Shown here: positions 27,014-36,414 of the stretch, piece after piece
Numbering within the stretch: the stretch's first letter is position 1
Layout of the letters: each line of letters opens with the position of its first letter
Assembly (NCBI RefSeq): GCF_030506285.1
Contig: NZ_CP119422.1
Span: forward strand, 6,559,501 to 6,623,500
DNA from: Catalinimonas niigatensis
GTDB taxonomy: Bacteria; Bacteroidota; Bacteroidia; Cytophagales; Cyclobacteriaceae
Reading direction: 5' to 3'
Length of the DNA: 64,000 nucleotides
The notes under the pieces: model-generated
Databases searched by the model: none
Told to the model about the DNA's origin: nothing
The model's input: the letters and a program-made list of their open reading frames with translations, nothing else
Translations under genes and position numbers: made by a program

Positions 27014-27326
27014 GTGGTCAAACTGTTCTGAACAACTTGCTGACTATCCCCCAATCTCATCAAATCCATAGCTAAGGGTATACAAGCCATTGCATTGCTA
27101 TTTTCCGTTCTATGCGCTGTCTTCTAACTTCCGCTTTTTAGCTTCTTTGCTCTTTTCAATTCAGCTTCATTGCTACTTTTCTTGCCGATTTCATCATATC
27201 GTCCTAATTATTCTGATAAAGTGTGAATATTAGTGTATAAGAACAGAAATATTTTACAAAAAATTAAAAATACTATGGTCATTTCTGCTTTTCGCGCCTA
27301 TCTATCAATAGAACAAGCGAAAATTC
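27014..27326. other. gap between sigma and fecR genes
   Basis: A 313-bp stretch with no gene. The middle (about 27110-27180) is pyrimidine-rich with CTTCTAACTTCCGC and AGCTTC words of the dispersed repeat style. The last 100 bp are AT-rich and probably carry the fecR promoter, likely read by the upstream sigma factor, although I cannot name a matching -35/-10 pair. Confidence 0.4.
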
Positions 27327-28373
27327 ATGAGAAAGGCCAGGAAAGAGATACATGATTTTCTAAAAGACGAGAACTTCGTATCGTGGGTGCGCCATCCTGA
27401 CGCAGGGGCTGATGCGTATTGGGAAGACTGGATACGCAAGCATCCGGATCAGGTAAAGGAAGTAAAACTAGCCAGAGAACTGATATTGGGCTTTCAGTAC
27501 CAGCATACATTTAACCTGCCTCAGGCTAGCTATGATCATATGCTGAATATGCTAAGGGCAAAGCAACACAGCAAAGTTTATGAAGAAAAAAAGGAAAAAA
27601 GTTGGTGGATACGTGTAGCGGCCAGCCTACTGTTGCTCATGCTGGGAGGTATGTCTGCCTGGTATATTACCCAGCCTGAAGAAGTGCATGACAAAGAACC
27701 GGTTTCCTTAGTAGTAAAGCGTACTCAGAAAGGAGAAAAACTCACAGTAAAGTTACCCGATGGTACGATGGTAAAGCTCAACTCAAATAGCATTCTGGTC
27801 TTTCCCGCAGCATTTGATACGTACAAACGCTATGTGAAACTGGAGGGAGAAGCATTTTTTGATGTCGTCAAAGATGCAGATAGACCTTTTACGATCATGA
27901 GTGATCATGTGCAAACCAAAGTGCTGGGTACTTCATTCAATGTGAGAGCTTATGACGATGAGGCAGATTTGTTGGTAGCGGTAGTCAGTGGTGAAGTGAG
28001 TGTCAAAGGGAAAGAATCAGAAGCGGTTTTGTTGTCACCCAATGAGGTGGGCTATTACTATAAAACAGATAGCAGCCTGTCGATGAGGCAACAGGATGTG
28101 AGTGATCTCATTGCCTGGCGGCACAACATTCTGATTTTTGATGAAGATCCGGCAGAAGAAGTCTGGAAGAAACTGGAAAACTGGTACGGAGTCCACATCA
28201 TCGTAGAAGACAGGCAAAACATTGTAGGAAGGTATAGCGGCCGGTTTTACAATGAGTCTTTGGAAAGAGTGCTGGATGGTATAAGCTATGCTTCAGAGTT
28301 TACTTATGAAATTCAGGAAAATAAAAATGTAACCATTAAAGCATTGCCTATGAAACAGTCAAAAGCCAGTTAA
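27327..28373 (+). CDS. FecR family anti-sigma factor
   Basis: A 348-residue single-pass inner-membrane regulator. The cytoplasmic N-terminal domain (about 1-85) binds the sigma factor; a transmembrane helix lies at about 93-112 (RVAASLLLLMLGGMSAWYI). The periplasmic FecR domain at about 120-225 (KLPDGTMVKLNSNS, YVKLEGEAFFDVVKD, VLGTSFNVRAY) is followed by a DUF4974-type domain at about 265-340. It should receive the signal from the STN domain of the SusC encoded 79 bp downstream and release the sigma factor from 26318. Confidence 0.93.
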   Translation: MRKARKEIHDFLKDENFVSWVRHPDAGADAYWEDWIRKHPDQVKEVKLARELILGFQYQHTFNLPQASYDHMLNMLRAKQHSKVYEEKKEKSWWIRVAASLLLLMLGGMSAWYITQPEEVHDKEPVSLVVKRTQKGEKLTVKLPDGTMVKLNSNSILVFPAAFDTYKRYVKLEGEAFFDVVKDADRPFTIMSDHVQTKVLGTSFNVRAYDDEADLLVAVVSGEVSVKGKESEAVLLSPNEVGYYYKTDSSLSMRQQDVSDLIAWRHNILIFDEDPAEEVWKKLENWYGVHIIVEDRQNIVGRYSGRFYNESLERVLDGISYASEFTYEIQENKNVTIKALPMKQSKAS

Positions 28374-28452
28374 ATGCCATTTCAAACAAAAGAAATTCAT
28401 TTTATGAAGCAAATTTTACGCACAAACTACGCTCAACCTGAAAACTAAAATC

Positions 28453-31400
28453 ATGAAAAAAAGACCGCAAAAGACATTGCTATGGATGTCAAAGCTCATG
28501 CTGTACAGCCTGCTAATTCAGCCTTTTCTGATAGAACTGCTGTATGCAACGGATGGACACGGACAAGACAATCAAAGTGTATATGAAATACATATTTCTT
28601 TGAACAAGGAAAACTATCAACTGGGAGAAGTGCTGAAAGAGATTGAAGGAAAGACAGGTTTCCTCTTTACCTACGATGACGCTAAAGTAAGCCTGTCCAG
28701 TAATGTATGGCTTGAAAAGAAAGAATCCTCTTTGGGTAATCTTCTGGTGGAATTGTCAAAATTAGAAAATATTAAATTCAAAAGGATAGGAAGAAATATC
28801 CACATTTCCCGGAAAAACAAAGCGGAAGCTTCAATCCTGGAGCAGGTATTGGTTATACAGCCTACACTGATGGTATCAGGTAAAGTAACCTCATTATTAG
28901 AAGGCGCGAGTTTACCCGGAGTGAATGTGTTGGTAAAAGGCAGCAGCACGGGAACCGTAACTGATATTGAGGGTAACTATACCATCAATGTACCCAATGC
29001 TAATGATACACTGATATTTTCCTCTATAGGCTATACGCTGGAGGAGGTGCCGGTAAATGGAAGGTCTGTGGTGAATGTGGCGCTTACAGAGGATATTCAA
29101 AGTCTGACCGAAGTGGTCGTTATGGGTTATGGATCACAGCGGAGAGCAGACATTACCTCAGCGGTATCGGTGGTGAGTATGGAAAATATCGGGGATATAC
29201 CTGTCACCAACCCTTCCCGTCTGTTACAGGGACAAGCCGCAGGCGTGCTGGTAAGGCAAAATAATGGTAGGCCGGGACAGGAATTGGAGGTACAGGTGCG
29301 GGGATTAGGTTCACTGGGTGCGGGAAGTAAACCTCTTTATGTCATTGATGGCTTTCCGGTAGGCACATCTATCGGCCAGCATCTCAATCCTAATGATATA
29401 GAGAGCATGACGGTACTGAAAGATGCAGCTTCCACAGCTATTTATGGAGCCAGAGGTTCTAATGGGGTTATTCTGATCACTACAAAATCAGCAAAAGCAG
29501 GTGAAGTAAATGTCAATTTTACCGCTAATTATGGGGTATCTAATATTCCTGATTCAAGAAGAACAAAGATGATGAATGGGGTAGAATTCGCCCAGTTTAA
29601 AAAGGAAAGCTTTATGGATAGAATCAGGTATTATGAGGGTAGAGAACCTGCCCTTGAAGAAGTACCCGAAGAATTCCGTTTCCCCGAGCAAACCCAATAT
29701 TCTACGGATTGGTTTGAAGAACTTACCAACAGTACTGCAGCTTTTCAGAATTACAACGTGACTTTGTCAGCAGGAAAAGGAGACATCAGGACCCTGCTTT
29801 CTGTAGGTTATCTGAACCAGGAGGGAACAGTGATCAACACCAATTTTGAGCGCTTTAATATCAGGGCCAATATAGACGGCAAAGTCAATGACTTTCTTAC
29901 CCTAGGATGGAATATTGCAGGCTCTCGTACTAACGATCTCTTTGCCAATACCGATGGGCGGGATGCACTCATAGGCCGCGCTTTGTGGTTAGATCCCCGA
30001 TACCCGGTGTATAATGAGGATGGAAGCTACAATGATTACATTGGCGGAACCGGCGGTGTTTTCGGTTCGGCCAACATCATTCAGGAAATGAATGAGGTAG
30101 AAAGAAATCGGGATGCAAACAATGTATTGACCAATGGCTATGTGGAGCTTTCTTTTTTGAAGAATTTCAAATTCAGATCCTCGGTAAACGTTAATCTGAC
30201 GAGTGAAAGATATAAGGAGTTCAGGCCATCTACTATAGCGGGTGGGGGATTCAACCAGCCACCTCCCAGAGAAGCAGCCCTATGGGAAGATGCCAGTGAG
30301 ACGCTTAACCTGGCTGCTGATCAACTTTTAACTTATTCAAGAGAGCTGGGGCTTCATCGTTTTGAGGCTTTGCTGGGCTATTCTGCCCAGGAGGAGACCT
30401 GGAAATACCTGAGAGGTAATGGGAATGAATTCGCTAATGATCTCGTCCCATATTTGGGTTCAGCCATCAGGTTAGATGCAACTTCAGCAGAACAAAGCTG
30501 GAGCCTGCTGGCCTCCTTTGCCAGGGTAAACTACTCCTTCAAAGACAAATACCTGGTATCGGCTTCCTATCGCCGTGAAGGGAGTTCCCGCTTTGGTGCC
30601 AATAACAAATGGGGTAACTTCCCCGCTGTATCCGTAGGCTGGAGGCTTTCTGAAGAGTCATTTATGCCTGATTTTAGCTGGTTAACAGATCTAAAACTGC
30701 GGGCAAGCTACGGCGTAACGGGTAACAATGATATCGGTAACTATGTCAGCCTGGCTAATCTGGTGCCCCAAAACTACATTTTGGGTGGTAACATTGCCAA
30801 TGGACAGACCATCGCATCTTTTCCCAATGCGAACCTGGGATGGGAACAATCCAATCAGATAGATATTGGAATGGACTTAGCTTTGTTTGAAAACAAAATG
30901 GTGTTTACTGCCGAGTACTATGAAAGGATCACCAACGATATGTTGTTACCCATAGAAGTACCGGTGATTTCAGGATTTCAAACCACTTTTGATAACATTG
31001 GCAAAGTAGAAAACAAGGGAATTGAACTGGCGCTTGATTACAGGACCAGCGTGAATCAATTCAATTTTCGGAGCAATTTCAATATATCATTCAACAGAAA
31101 TAAAGTACTGGAAATTTTTGGTGAAAATGATGCTATCTGGAACGGTGGTTTTTATGGTACTTACAATGTTTCACAGCCTGGTCGGCCAATTGGTATGCTT
31201 ACTGGTTTCAAAATGGTAGGCATATTTGATACTGAAGAGGAGATTGATGCATGGCCCACCCAGGATGGCGCGATTCCCGGTACGTACAAATACCTGGATA
31301 CCAATAATGATGGTGTGATTACTTATGATCAGCTGGATATGGTGGAAATTGGTAATCCGCATCCCGACTTCATGTGGGGATTGACGCTGGCAGGAGATTT

Positions 31401-31845
31401 TAGAGGGTTTGACATCAATATCCTGTTTACTGGTGCCCAGAATTATGACGTATATAGAAACATAGAGGCTACTACCCTGAATATGGATGGGGTGTTTAAC
31501 ATTCTGGCAGAAGGTAAAAACCGTTGGAGATCAGCAGAAAACCCCGGTAATGGATGGATCGCTACCACCAACACCTGGAAATGGCAGCGTGAATCCAACT
31601 CCCGCTACATATACGACGCCAGCCACCTATGGATGAAGAATGTGAGCCTGGGCTATACCTTAGCTCAAAGCTCCTTGTTACCCGGTGCCCGCTTCTTTTT
31701 CAGTGCAGAAAATTTACTCCTGGTCACAAATTACCCCGGTAACAACCCGGAAGTAAACCAGGCTGGAGGCACAAATCCTGGTAGAGATGATGAAACTTAT
31801 CCCGTTCCTCGGGTATTTACGCTGGGCACCAACATCAGATTTTAA
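28453..31845 (+). CDS. SusC/RagA TonB-dependent receptor with STN signalling domain
   Basis: A 1130-residue outer membrane receptor and transducer. A leader is followed by a secretin/TonB N-terminal (STN) domain at about 45-120 (LNKENYQLGEVLKEIEGKTG, LEKKESSLGNLLVELSK). Next come a carboxypeptidase-regulatory-like domain at about 140-225 (LPGVNVLVKGSSTGTVTDIE), a plug at about 235-345 (KPLYVIDGFPVG, GSNGVILITTKSAKAG) and a long barrel ending TNIRF. STN binds FecR in the periplasm when substrate loads, so this receptor both imports and signals. Its regulatory-domain core is almost identical in protein sequence to that of the first SusC. Confidence 0.95.
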   Translation: MKKRPQKTLLWMSKLMLYSLLIQPFLIELLYATDGHGQDNQSVYEIHISLNKENYQLGEVLKEIEGKTGFLFTYDDAKVSLSSNVWLEKKESSLGNLLVELSKLENIKFKRIGRNIHISRKNKAEASILEQVLVIQPTLMVSGKVTSLLEGASLPGVNVLVKGSSTGTVTDIEGNYTINVPNANDTLIFSSIGYTLEEVPVNGRSVVNVALTEDIQSLTEVVVMGYGSQRRADITSAVSVVSMENIGDIPVTNPSRLLQGQAAGVLVRQNNGRPGQELEVQVRGLGSLGAGSKPLYVIDGFPVGTSIGQHLNPNDIESMTVLKDAASTAIYGARGSNGVILITTKSAKAGEVNVNFTANYGVSNIPDSRRTKMMNGVEFAQFKKESFMDRIRYYEGREPALEEVPEEFRFPEQTQYSTDWFEELTNSTAAFQNYNVTLSAGKGDIRTLLSVGYLNQEGTVINTNFERFNIRANIDGKVNDFLTLGWNIAGSRTNDLFANTDGRDALIGRALWLDPRYPVYNEDGSYNDYIGGTGGVFGSANIIQEMNEVERNRDANNVLTNGYVELSFLKNFKFRSSVNVNLTSERYKEFRPSTIAGGGFNQPPPREAALWEDASETLNLAADQLLTYSRELGLHRFEALLGYSAQEETWKYLRGNGNEFANDLVPYLGSAIRLDATSAEQSWSLLASFARVNYSFKDKYLVSASYRREGSSRFGANNKWGNFPAVSVGWRLSEESFMPDFSWLTDLKLRASYGVTGNNDIGNYVSLANLVPQNYILGGNIANGQTIASFPNANLGWEQSNQIDIGMDLALFENKMVFTAEYYERITNDMLLPIEVPVISGFQTTFDNIGKVENKGIELALDYRTSVNQFNFRSNFNISFNRNKVLEIFGENDAIWNGGFYGTYNVSQPGRPIGMLTGFKMVGIFDTEEEIDAWPTQDGAIPGTYKYLDTNNDGVITYDQLDMVEIGNPHPDFMWGLTLAGDFRGFDINILFTGAQNYDVYRNIEATTLNMDGVFNILAEGKNRWRSAENPGNGWIATTNTWKWQRESNSRYIYDASHLWMKNVSLGYTLAQSSLLPGARFFFSAENLLLVTNYPGNNPEVNQAGGTNPGRDDETYPVPRVFTLGTNIRF

Positions 31846-31862
31846 TTCTAACCTATAGAGAG

Positions 31863-33368
31863 ATGAGAAAGAAATATATATACATACCCTTCTTCATGGG
31901 ATTTCTGGTCCTGTTTTCATGTAGTGAAGATTTTCTGGATAAAAGTGATCCTACCGTTTTGGTAGCCAGTACTTTTTATCAGAATGCTACCCAGGTAGAG
32001 CAGGCTGTGAACGGCGTATACGGGCAGTTACAACCTGTGATCAGCAACCAGTGGCAATACAATGAGTTTATTACGGACAACACCACGCTTCACTTTAACC
32101 AGGGAAACCGTGGACAAGGCCCTTCACTTGAGGCTTTGGAGTTCTGGCAAATCAACTCCTCCACCGGTAATATTGCCAACTTGTACAATTCAATATATGG
32201 TAATATGGTCAATATCAATACCACATTGGCCAGGCTGGAGAATGCTACTATTGATACGGATTTAAAAAACCGTTTTGAGGGGGAATTGAAATTTGTCAGG
32301 GCTTACTACTATTTTCATCTGGTGCAGTATTTTGGCGATGTTATCATCATTACCGAGCCTCTTCAATCACCTTCAGATGCCTATGCCTATGCCAGAGAGC
32401 CGGCAGAAAACGTTTATCAACTGGTGATTGATGATTTAAACTTTGCTGTGGATGCCCTTCCTGCAAGCTATGAAGGCAATAATGTAGGCCGGGCTACCAA
32501 AGGGGCTGCTTTGTCTTTGCTGGGTAAAGTGTACCTTACCCGAAAAGACTATGGACAGGCGGTAAGCACCCTCACTCAGGTGCTTCCTTTAGGTTATTCT
32601 CTACTGCCCAATTATGCCGATGTGTTTGATCCTCAAAATAAAAATCATGCTGAATCTATTTTTGACATACAGTTTCAGGGAGATAACCAGCTGGGAGAAG
32701 GAAGTCGTTTTATTTATGTGTTTGCTCCCCGCGAATCCAGAGGGGCAGTGATTGACTTGCCTGGCCAGGATGGGGAAGGGTGGAACATTCCTTCACTGGA
32801 TATGATGGCTGCTTATGAAGAAGGTGATCTTCGCAAAGCCGCCTCTTTAAATGAGGGATATACCAATCTGGAAGGAGAATGGGTGCCGGTTCCCTATATT
32901 ATCAAATACCATCATCCGCACTCTATTCCCCAGGTGACCAATGATAACTGGCCGGTCATCAGATATGCCGATGTGCTGCTCATGCTTGCCGAAGCCATCA
33001 ATGAGCAATCAGGACCTACAGAAGAGGCTTACGGATATCTTAATCAGATAAGGGAACGTGCCGATCTCGACCCAATAAGCGGACTGAACAAGGAAAGCTT
33101 TCGTACTGCAGTGCTTCAGGAACGAAGAGTAGAATTGGCTTTTGAAAATCATCGCTGGTTTGATTTGAAGCGCACCATGACCACGGATGAACTAGTGACA
33201 TTCTTAAATGCTTATGGAGCAAAGGAAATAAGCAACCCGACGACCAGCCGCGAAGGTATTCCATTTTCCGGTGGTGATTTTCAGTTTGAAGCCTATGAAG
33301 CATTGTTCCCGATTCCTGCAGACCAGCTAAGGATCAATGACCAACTCAGGCAAAACCCTGGATATTGA
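31863..33368 (+). CDS. SusD/RagB family outer membrane lipoprotein
   Basis: A 501-residue surface glycan-binding lipoprotein with lipobox VLFSC (Cys20). Typical SusD segments are LKFVRAYYYFHLVQYFGDVI and, near the C-terminus, RRVELAFENHRWFDLKRT. It lies 17 bp after the STN-SusC gene and pairs with it. The pair probably imports the substrate or product of the DUF1080 and cytochrome proteins. Confidence 0.94.
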   Translation: MRKKYIYIPFFMGFLVLFSCSEDFLDKSDPTVLVASTFYQNATQVEQAVNGVYGQLQPVISNQWQYNEFITDNTTLHFNQGNRGQGPSLEALEFWQINSSTGNIANLYNSIYGNMVNINTTLARLENATIDTDLKNRFEGELKFVRAYYYFHLVQYFGDVIIITEPLQSPSDAYAYAREPAENVYQLVIDDLNFAVDALPASYEGNNVGRATKGAALSLLGKVYLTRKDYGQAVSTLTQVLPLGYSLLPNYADVFDPQNKNHAESIFDIQFQGDNQLGEGSRFIYVFAPRESRGAVIDLPGQDGEGWNIPSLDMMAAYEEGDLRKAASLNEGYTNLEGEWVPVPYIIKYHHPHSIPQVTNDNWPVIRYADVLLMLAEAINEQSGPTEEAYGYLNQIRERADLDPISGLNKESFRTAVLQERRVELAFENHRWFDLKRTMTTDELVTFLNAYGAKEISNPTTSREGIPFSGGDFQFEAYEALFPIPADQLRINDQLRQNPGY

Positions 33369-33538
33369 GACAAAATAGAATGCTAAGAAATAGTTGAGTC
33401 AAAGCAAAGAACAGTGTGGCTTGGAAGGGTGCTTTCAGCCATGCTGTTCATGTTTAAGTAAATGATATTTAGCTTTTGGTTATTTTTCTTGCTTATGTTT
33501 CAAGGAATGATTTTGTTATAAGATAAGTTGATAGATAC

Positions 33539-36403
33539 ATGGAAGAAAGTTCTTTTTTTTGGATTTCAGCATTTTCAGGCAGGTTACACCCGCTTATCGT
33601 TCATTTTCCAATTGGCTTGATCGTGGCTGCATTTTTTCTGGAGTTGTTAACCATCAATGGCAAGAGGCCGGGCTTGAGAGAAGGCGTCAACTGGCTGGTA
33701 TACCTGGGCACTTTGAGTGCGTTTGTAGCGGCAATTCTGGGGTTGCTATTGTACCAGGTAGATGACTATCAGGGTTCACTGGTTGAGAATCACCTGATAT
33801 TTGGTGCTTTAACTACTGTACTGGGCGTACTCACCGTCTGGCAGTTGAGAAGGTTACAAAAAAACGGTTATCAAAATTTCATCTATTACCGTGCGTTGCT
33901 GACCCTAACCGTTGTTAGTCTTGCTGTAGCAGGGCATCTGGGAGGTAGTCTTACCCATGGCGAAGATTTTTTGAGCAGTACCCTGCCTTGGAATAATGAT
34001 GGCTATGATGAGGGCAAAGCCAGTGAACTGATGGCAGAGTTGGCCGTTGCTTCTCAAAATGCCTCCTTGTCGCCTGACCAACAGGATAGGCTTAATCTGG
34101 AAGTGCGTGCGATCTTTGCACACAATTGTTACCAATGCCATAGTGAGCTCAAGCAAAAAGGAGAACTGGTGCTGGAGACTGAGGAGGGAGTGATGAAAGG
34201 TGGGGAATCCGGTAAAATCCTGATTAAAGGAGATGCCAAAAATAGCGAAATTATTCGCCGTCTGGAGTTACCTAGAGATCATGAGGAATCTATGCCAGGT
34301 AAGGGAAAAGCGCTGAGTAAAGAGGAAATCAAGTTGATTAGTCTGTGGATTGATGAGGGAGCGCACTGGGCAGATGAATCGCTCAAAGTTTTTCCTGAAG
34401 CTGAGCTGGCACTTTCCAAGCCAAAACTACCTGCTGGAACAGATAAAAAAGCACATCCGGTAGACCGGCTGATGACCGCTTATTTTGAAGAAAAAGGGCA
34501 GGAAATGCCTCAGGTAGTAGATGATAATACATTTATCCGCAGAGCCTATCTGGACGTTATAGGTTTGCTTCCCACACCGGAACAAATAGAAGCTTTTGAG
34601 CAAAATACTGCTCCTGATAAACGGGATAAACTGGTGGCAACATTGTTAAATGATAATCAGAACTATACCCAGCACTGGCTCAGTTTCTGGAATGATTTGC
34701 TGAGAAATGATTATTCAGGCACCGGATTTATAACCGGAGGTCGCAAACAGATTACCGATTGGCTGTACCATTCCCTTTTGGAAAATAAGCCCTATAACCA
34801 AATTGTCAAAGAATTGACCAATCCTACCGAAGCATCGGAAGGTTTTATCAAAGGCATAGAATGGCGGGGGGTAGTCAACGCCAGCCAGCGTACTGAAATG
34901 CAGGCAGCTCAGAATATCTCTCAGTCTCTGTTGGGCGTGAACCTGAAATGTGCTTCCTGTCACAATAGCTTTGTCAGTAACGTTACGCTGGATCAGGCTT
35001 ACGGATTTGCCAATATTTTTTCTGATTCAACCCTTGAAATTTACCGCTGTGACCAGCCTACCGGCAAAATGTCCAAAGTATCTTTTCTTTACGAAGAGCT
35101 GGGTTCTGTGGAAGCTGAAACCATCAAAGAAAAACTGAAACTACTTTCGGAAGTGATGGTAAAACCAGAAAATGGCAGATTGTATCGGACGATCACCAAT
35201 CGTCTTTGGGGACGTCTGATGGGTAGAGGTATTGTGGAGCCTGTTGACGAGATGGACAATACACCCTGGAACGCTGAACTGCTGGATTGGCTGGCTGCTG
35301 ATTTTATAGAAAATGACTATGATCTGAAGCATTTATTGACAAGGATCATGACCTCCAAAACCTATCAGTTGCCTTCAGCTAACTATGCCAGTCTGGAAGA
35401 GCTGAAGTCAGAAAAATATGTATTTACCGGTCCTGCCAGGAGGAGGCTGAGTGCCGAACAGTTTGCAGATGCGGTTAGCCAGGTCGTTGCTCCTGTATAC
35501 TATGCTACAGCCTATGATCCTGAGCCTGACGCTATCCCTGGCTCCTGGATTTGGGCCAGGGAAATTGAGCTGGAACGGGACGTGTTACCCAAGCCAGGAA
35601 AGCGATTTTTTCGCTATGAGTTCAATGTTCCCTCTGGCAAAAAGATCACTGCTGCCGATGCTTTGATTACAGTAGACCATGCTTTTACATTATATGTCAA
35701 TGGAAAAGAAGCTGCTGAGGGTAGCAATTGGCGAAAAGTAAAATCGCTGAAAATCAATGATTTGTTGCAGACAGGTCCTAATGTAATCGCCGTAGCTGGT
35801 GAAAATGAAGGAAACATTCCCAACCCTGCCGGTCTGTTGTTCAGCCTGAGATTAACCTATGAAGATGGTACCCAGGATTATGTGTATTCTAATGAAGATT
35901 GGAAAGTAGCCAATACTCAACCTGAGGGAAACTGGACATCACTCAATTTTGATGACATTGCCTGGGAACCGGTGAAGATATATAAGGCTGATCATTGGGG
36001 AAAACTGATCAGTTTTACCTTTGATCAGGAGGATGAACTAAACTTTGCCCGTGCTTCTATGGTCGCTCTTGACCCATTTCTGAAAGCACTGGGGCGTCCT
36101 ACCCGCGAAAATGTGGCGACCTCCCGTGACAACCAAGCTACTTTGCTACAGGCATTGGAACTGACCAATGGAGTATTCTTTGACAATGTGCTGAAAGAAG
36201 GCGCAAGCTCATGGCTGGAGCAATATGGACAGGACAGTCAAACGATGGCCAATCAACTTTACCTGAAATCCTTTGGCCGTAAGCCCAATGAAAAAGAGCA
36301 GGACTTAATCGTAGAAGCTTTAGGGCCAAAACCAGGAGTGAAGGAAGTGCAGGACCTGCTGTGGGCTACTGTGCTTCTGCCAGAATTTCAATTCATTTAC
36401 TAA
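33539..36403 (+). CDS. DUF2231/cytochrome c/DUF1549/DUF1553 membrane protein with an inserted beta-sandwich
   Basis: A 954-residue Planctomycetes-type protein. The N-terminus (about 10-145) is a DUF2231-like four-helix membrane domain. A heme motif CYQCH at 197-201 begins the planctomycete cytochrome c domain (to about 275). DUF1549 follows at about 300-510 and includes a second CxxCH (CASCH at 471-475). DUF1553 begins at about 540 (TITNRLWGRLMGRGIVEPVD). At about 665-815 a jelly-roll-like beta-sandwich (FTLYVNGKEAAEG, NVIAVAGENEG) interrupts DUF1553, whose end (LARASMVALDPFLKALGRPT-like) resumes afterwards. Likely a membrane-bound periplasmic redox protein. It overlaps the frame of, and is coupled with, the DUF1501 gene 11 bp downstream. 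Confidence 0.85.
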   Translation: MEESSFFWISAFSGRLHPLIVHFPIGLIVAAFFLELLTINGKRPGLREGVNWLVYLGTLSAFVAAILGLLLYQVDDYQGSLVENHLIFGALTTVLGVLTVWQLRRLQKNGYQNFIYYRALLTLTVVSLAVAGHLGGSLTHGEDFLSSTLPWNNDGYDEGKASELMAELAVASQNASLSPDQQDRLNLEVRAIFAHNCYQCHSELKQKGELVLETEEGVMKGGESGKILIKGDAKNSEIIRRLELPRDHEESMPGKGKALSKEEIKLISLWIDEGAHWADESLKVFPEAELALSKPKLPAGTDKKAHPVDRLMTAYFEEKGQEMPQVVDDNTFIRRAYLDVIGLLPTPEQIEAFEQNTAPDKRDKLVATLLNDNQNYTQHWLSFWNDLLRNDYSGTGFITGGRKQITDWLYHSLLENKPYNQIVKELTNPTEASEGFIKGIEWRGVVNASQRTEMQAAQNISQSLLGVNLKCASCHNSFVSNVTLDQAYGFANIFSDSTLEIYRCDQPTGKMSKVSFLYEELGSVEAETIKEKLKLLSEVMVKPENGRLYRTITNRLWGRLMGRGIVEPVDEMDNTPWNAELLDWLAADFIENDYDLKHLLTRIMTSKTYQLPSANYASLEELKSEKYVFTGPARRRLSAEQFADAVSQVVAPVYYATAYDPEPDAIPGSWIWAREIELERDVLPKPGKRFFRYEFNVPSGKKITAADALITVDHAFTLYVNGKEAAEGSNWRKVKSLKINDLLQTGPNVIAVAGENEGNIPNPAGLLFSLRLTYEDGTQDYVYSNEDWKVANTQPEGNWTSLNFDDIAWEPVKIYKADHWGKLISFTFDQEDELNFARASMVALDPFLKALGRPTRENVATSRDNQATLLQALELTNGVFFDNVLKEGASSWLEQYGQDSQTMANQLYLKSFGRKPNEKEQDLIVEALGPKPGVKEVQDLLWATVLLPEFQFIY

Positions 36404-36414
36404 ATACTTATCAG

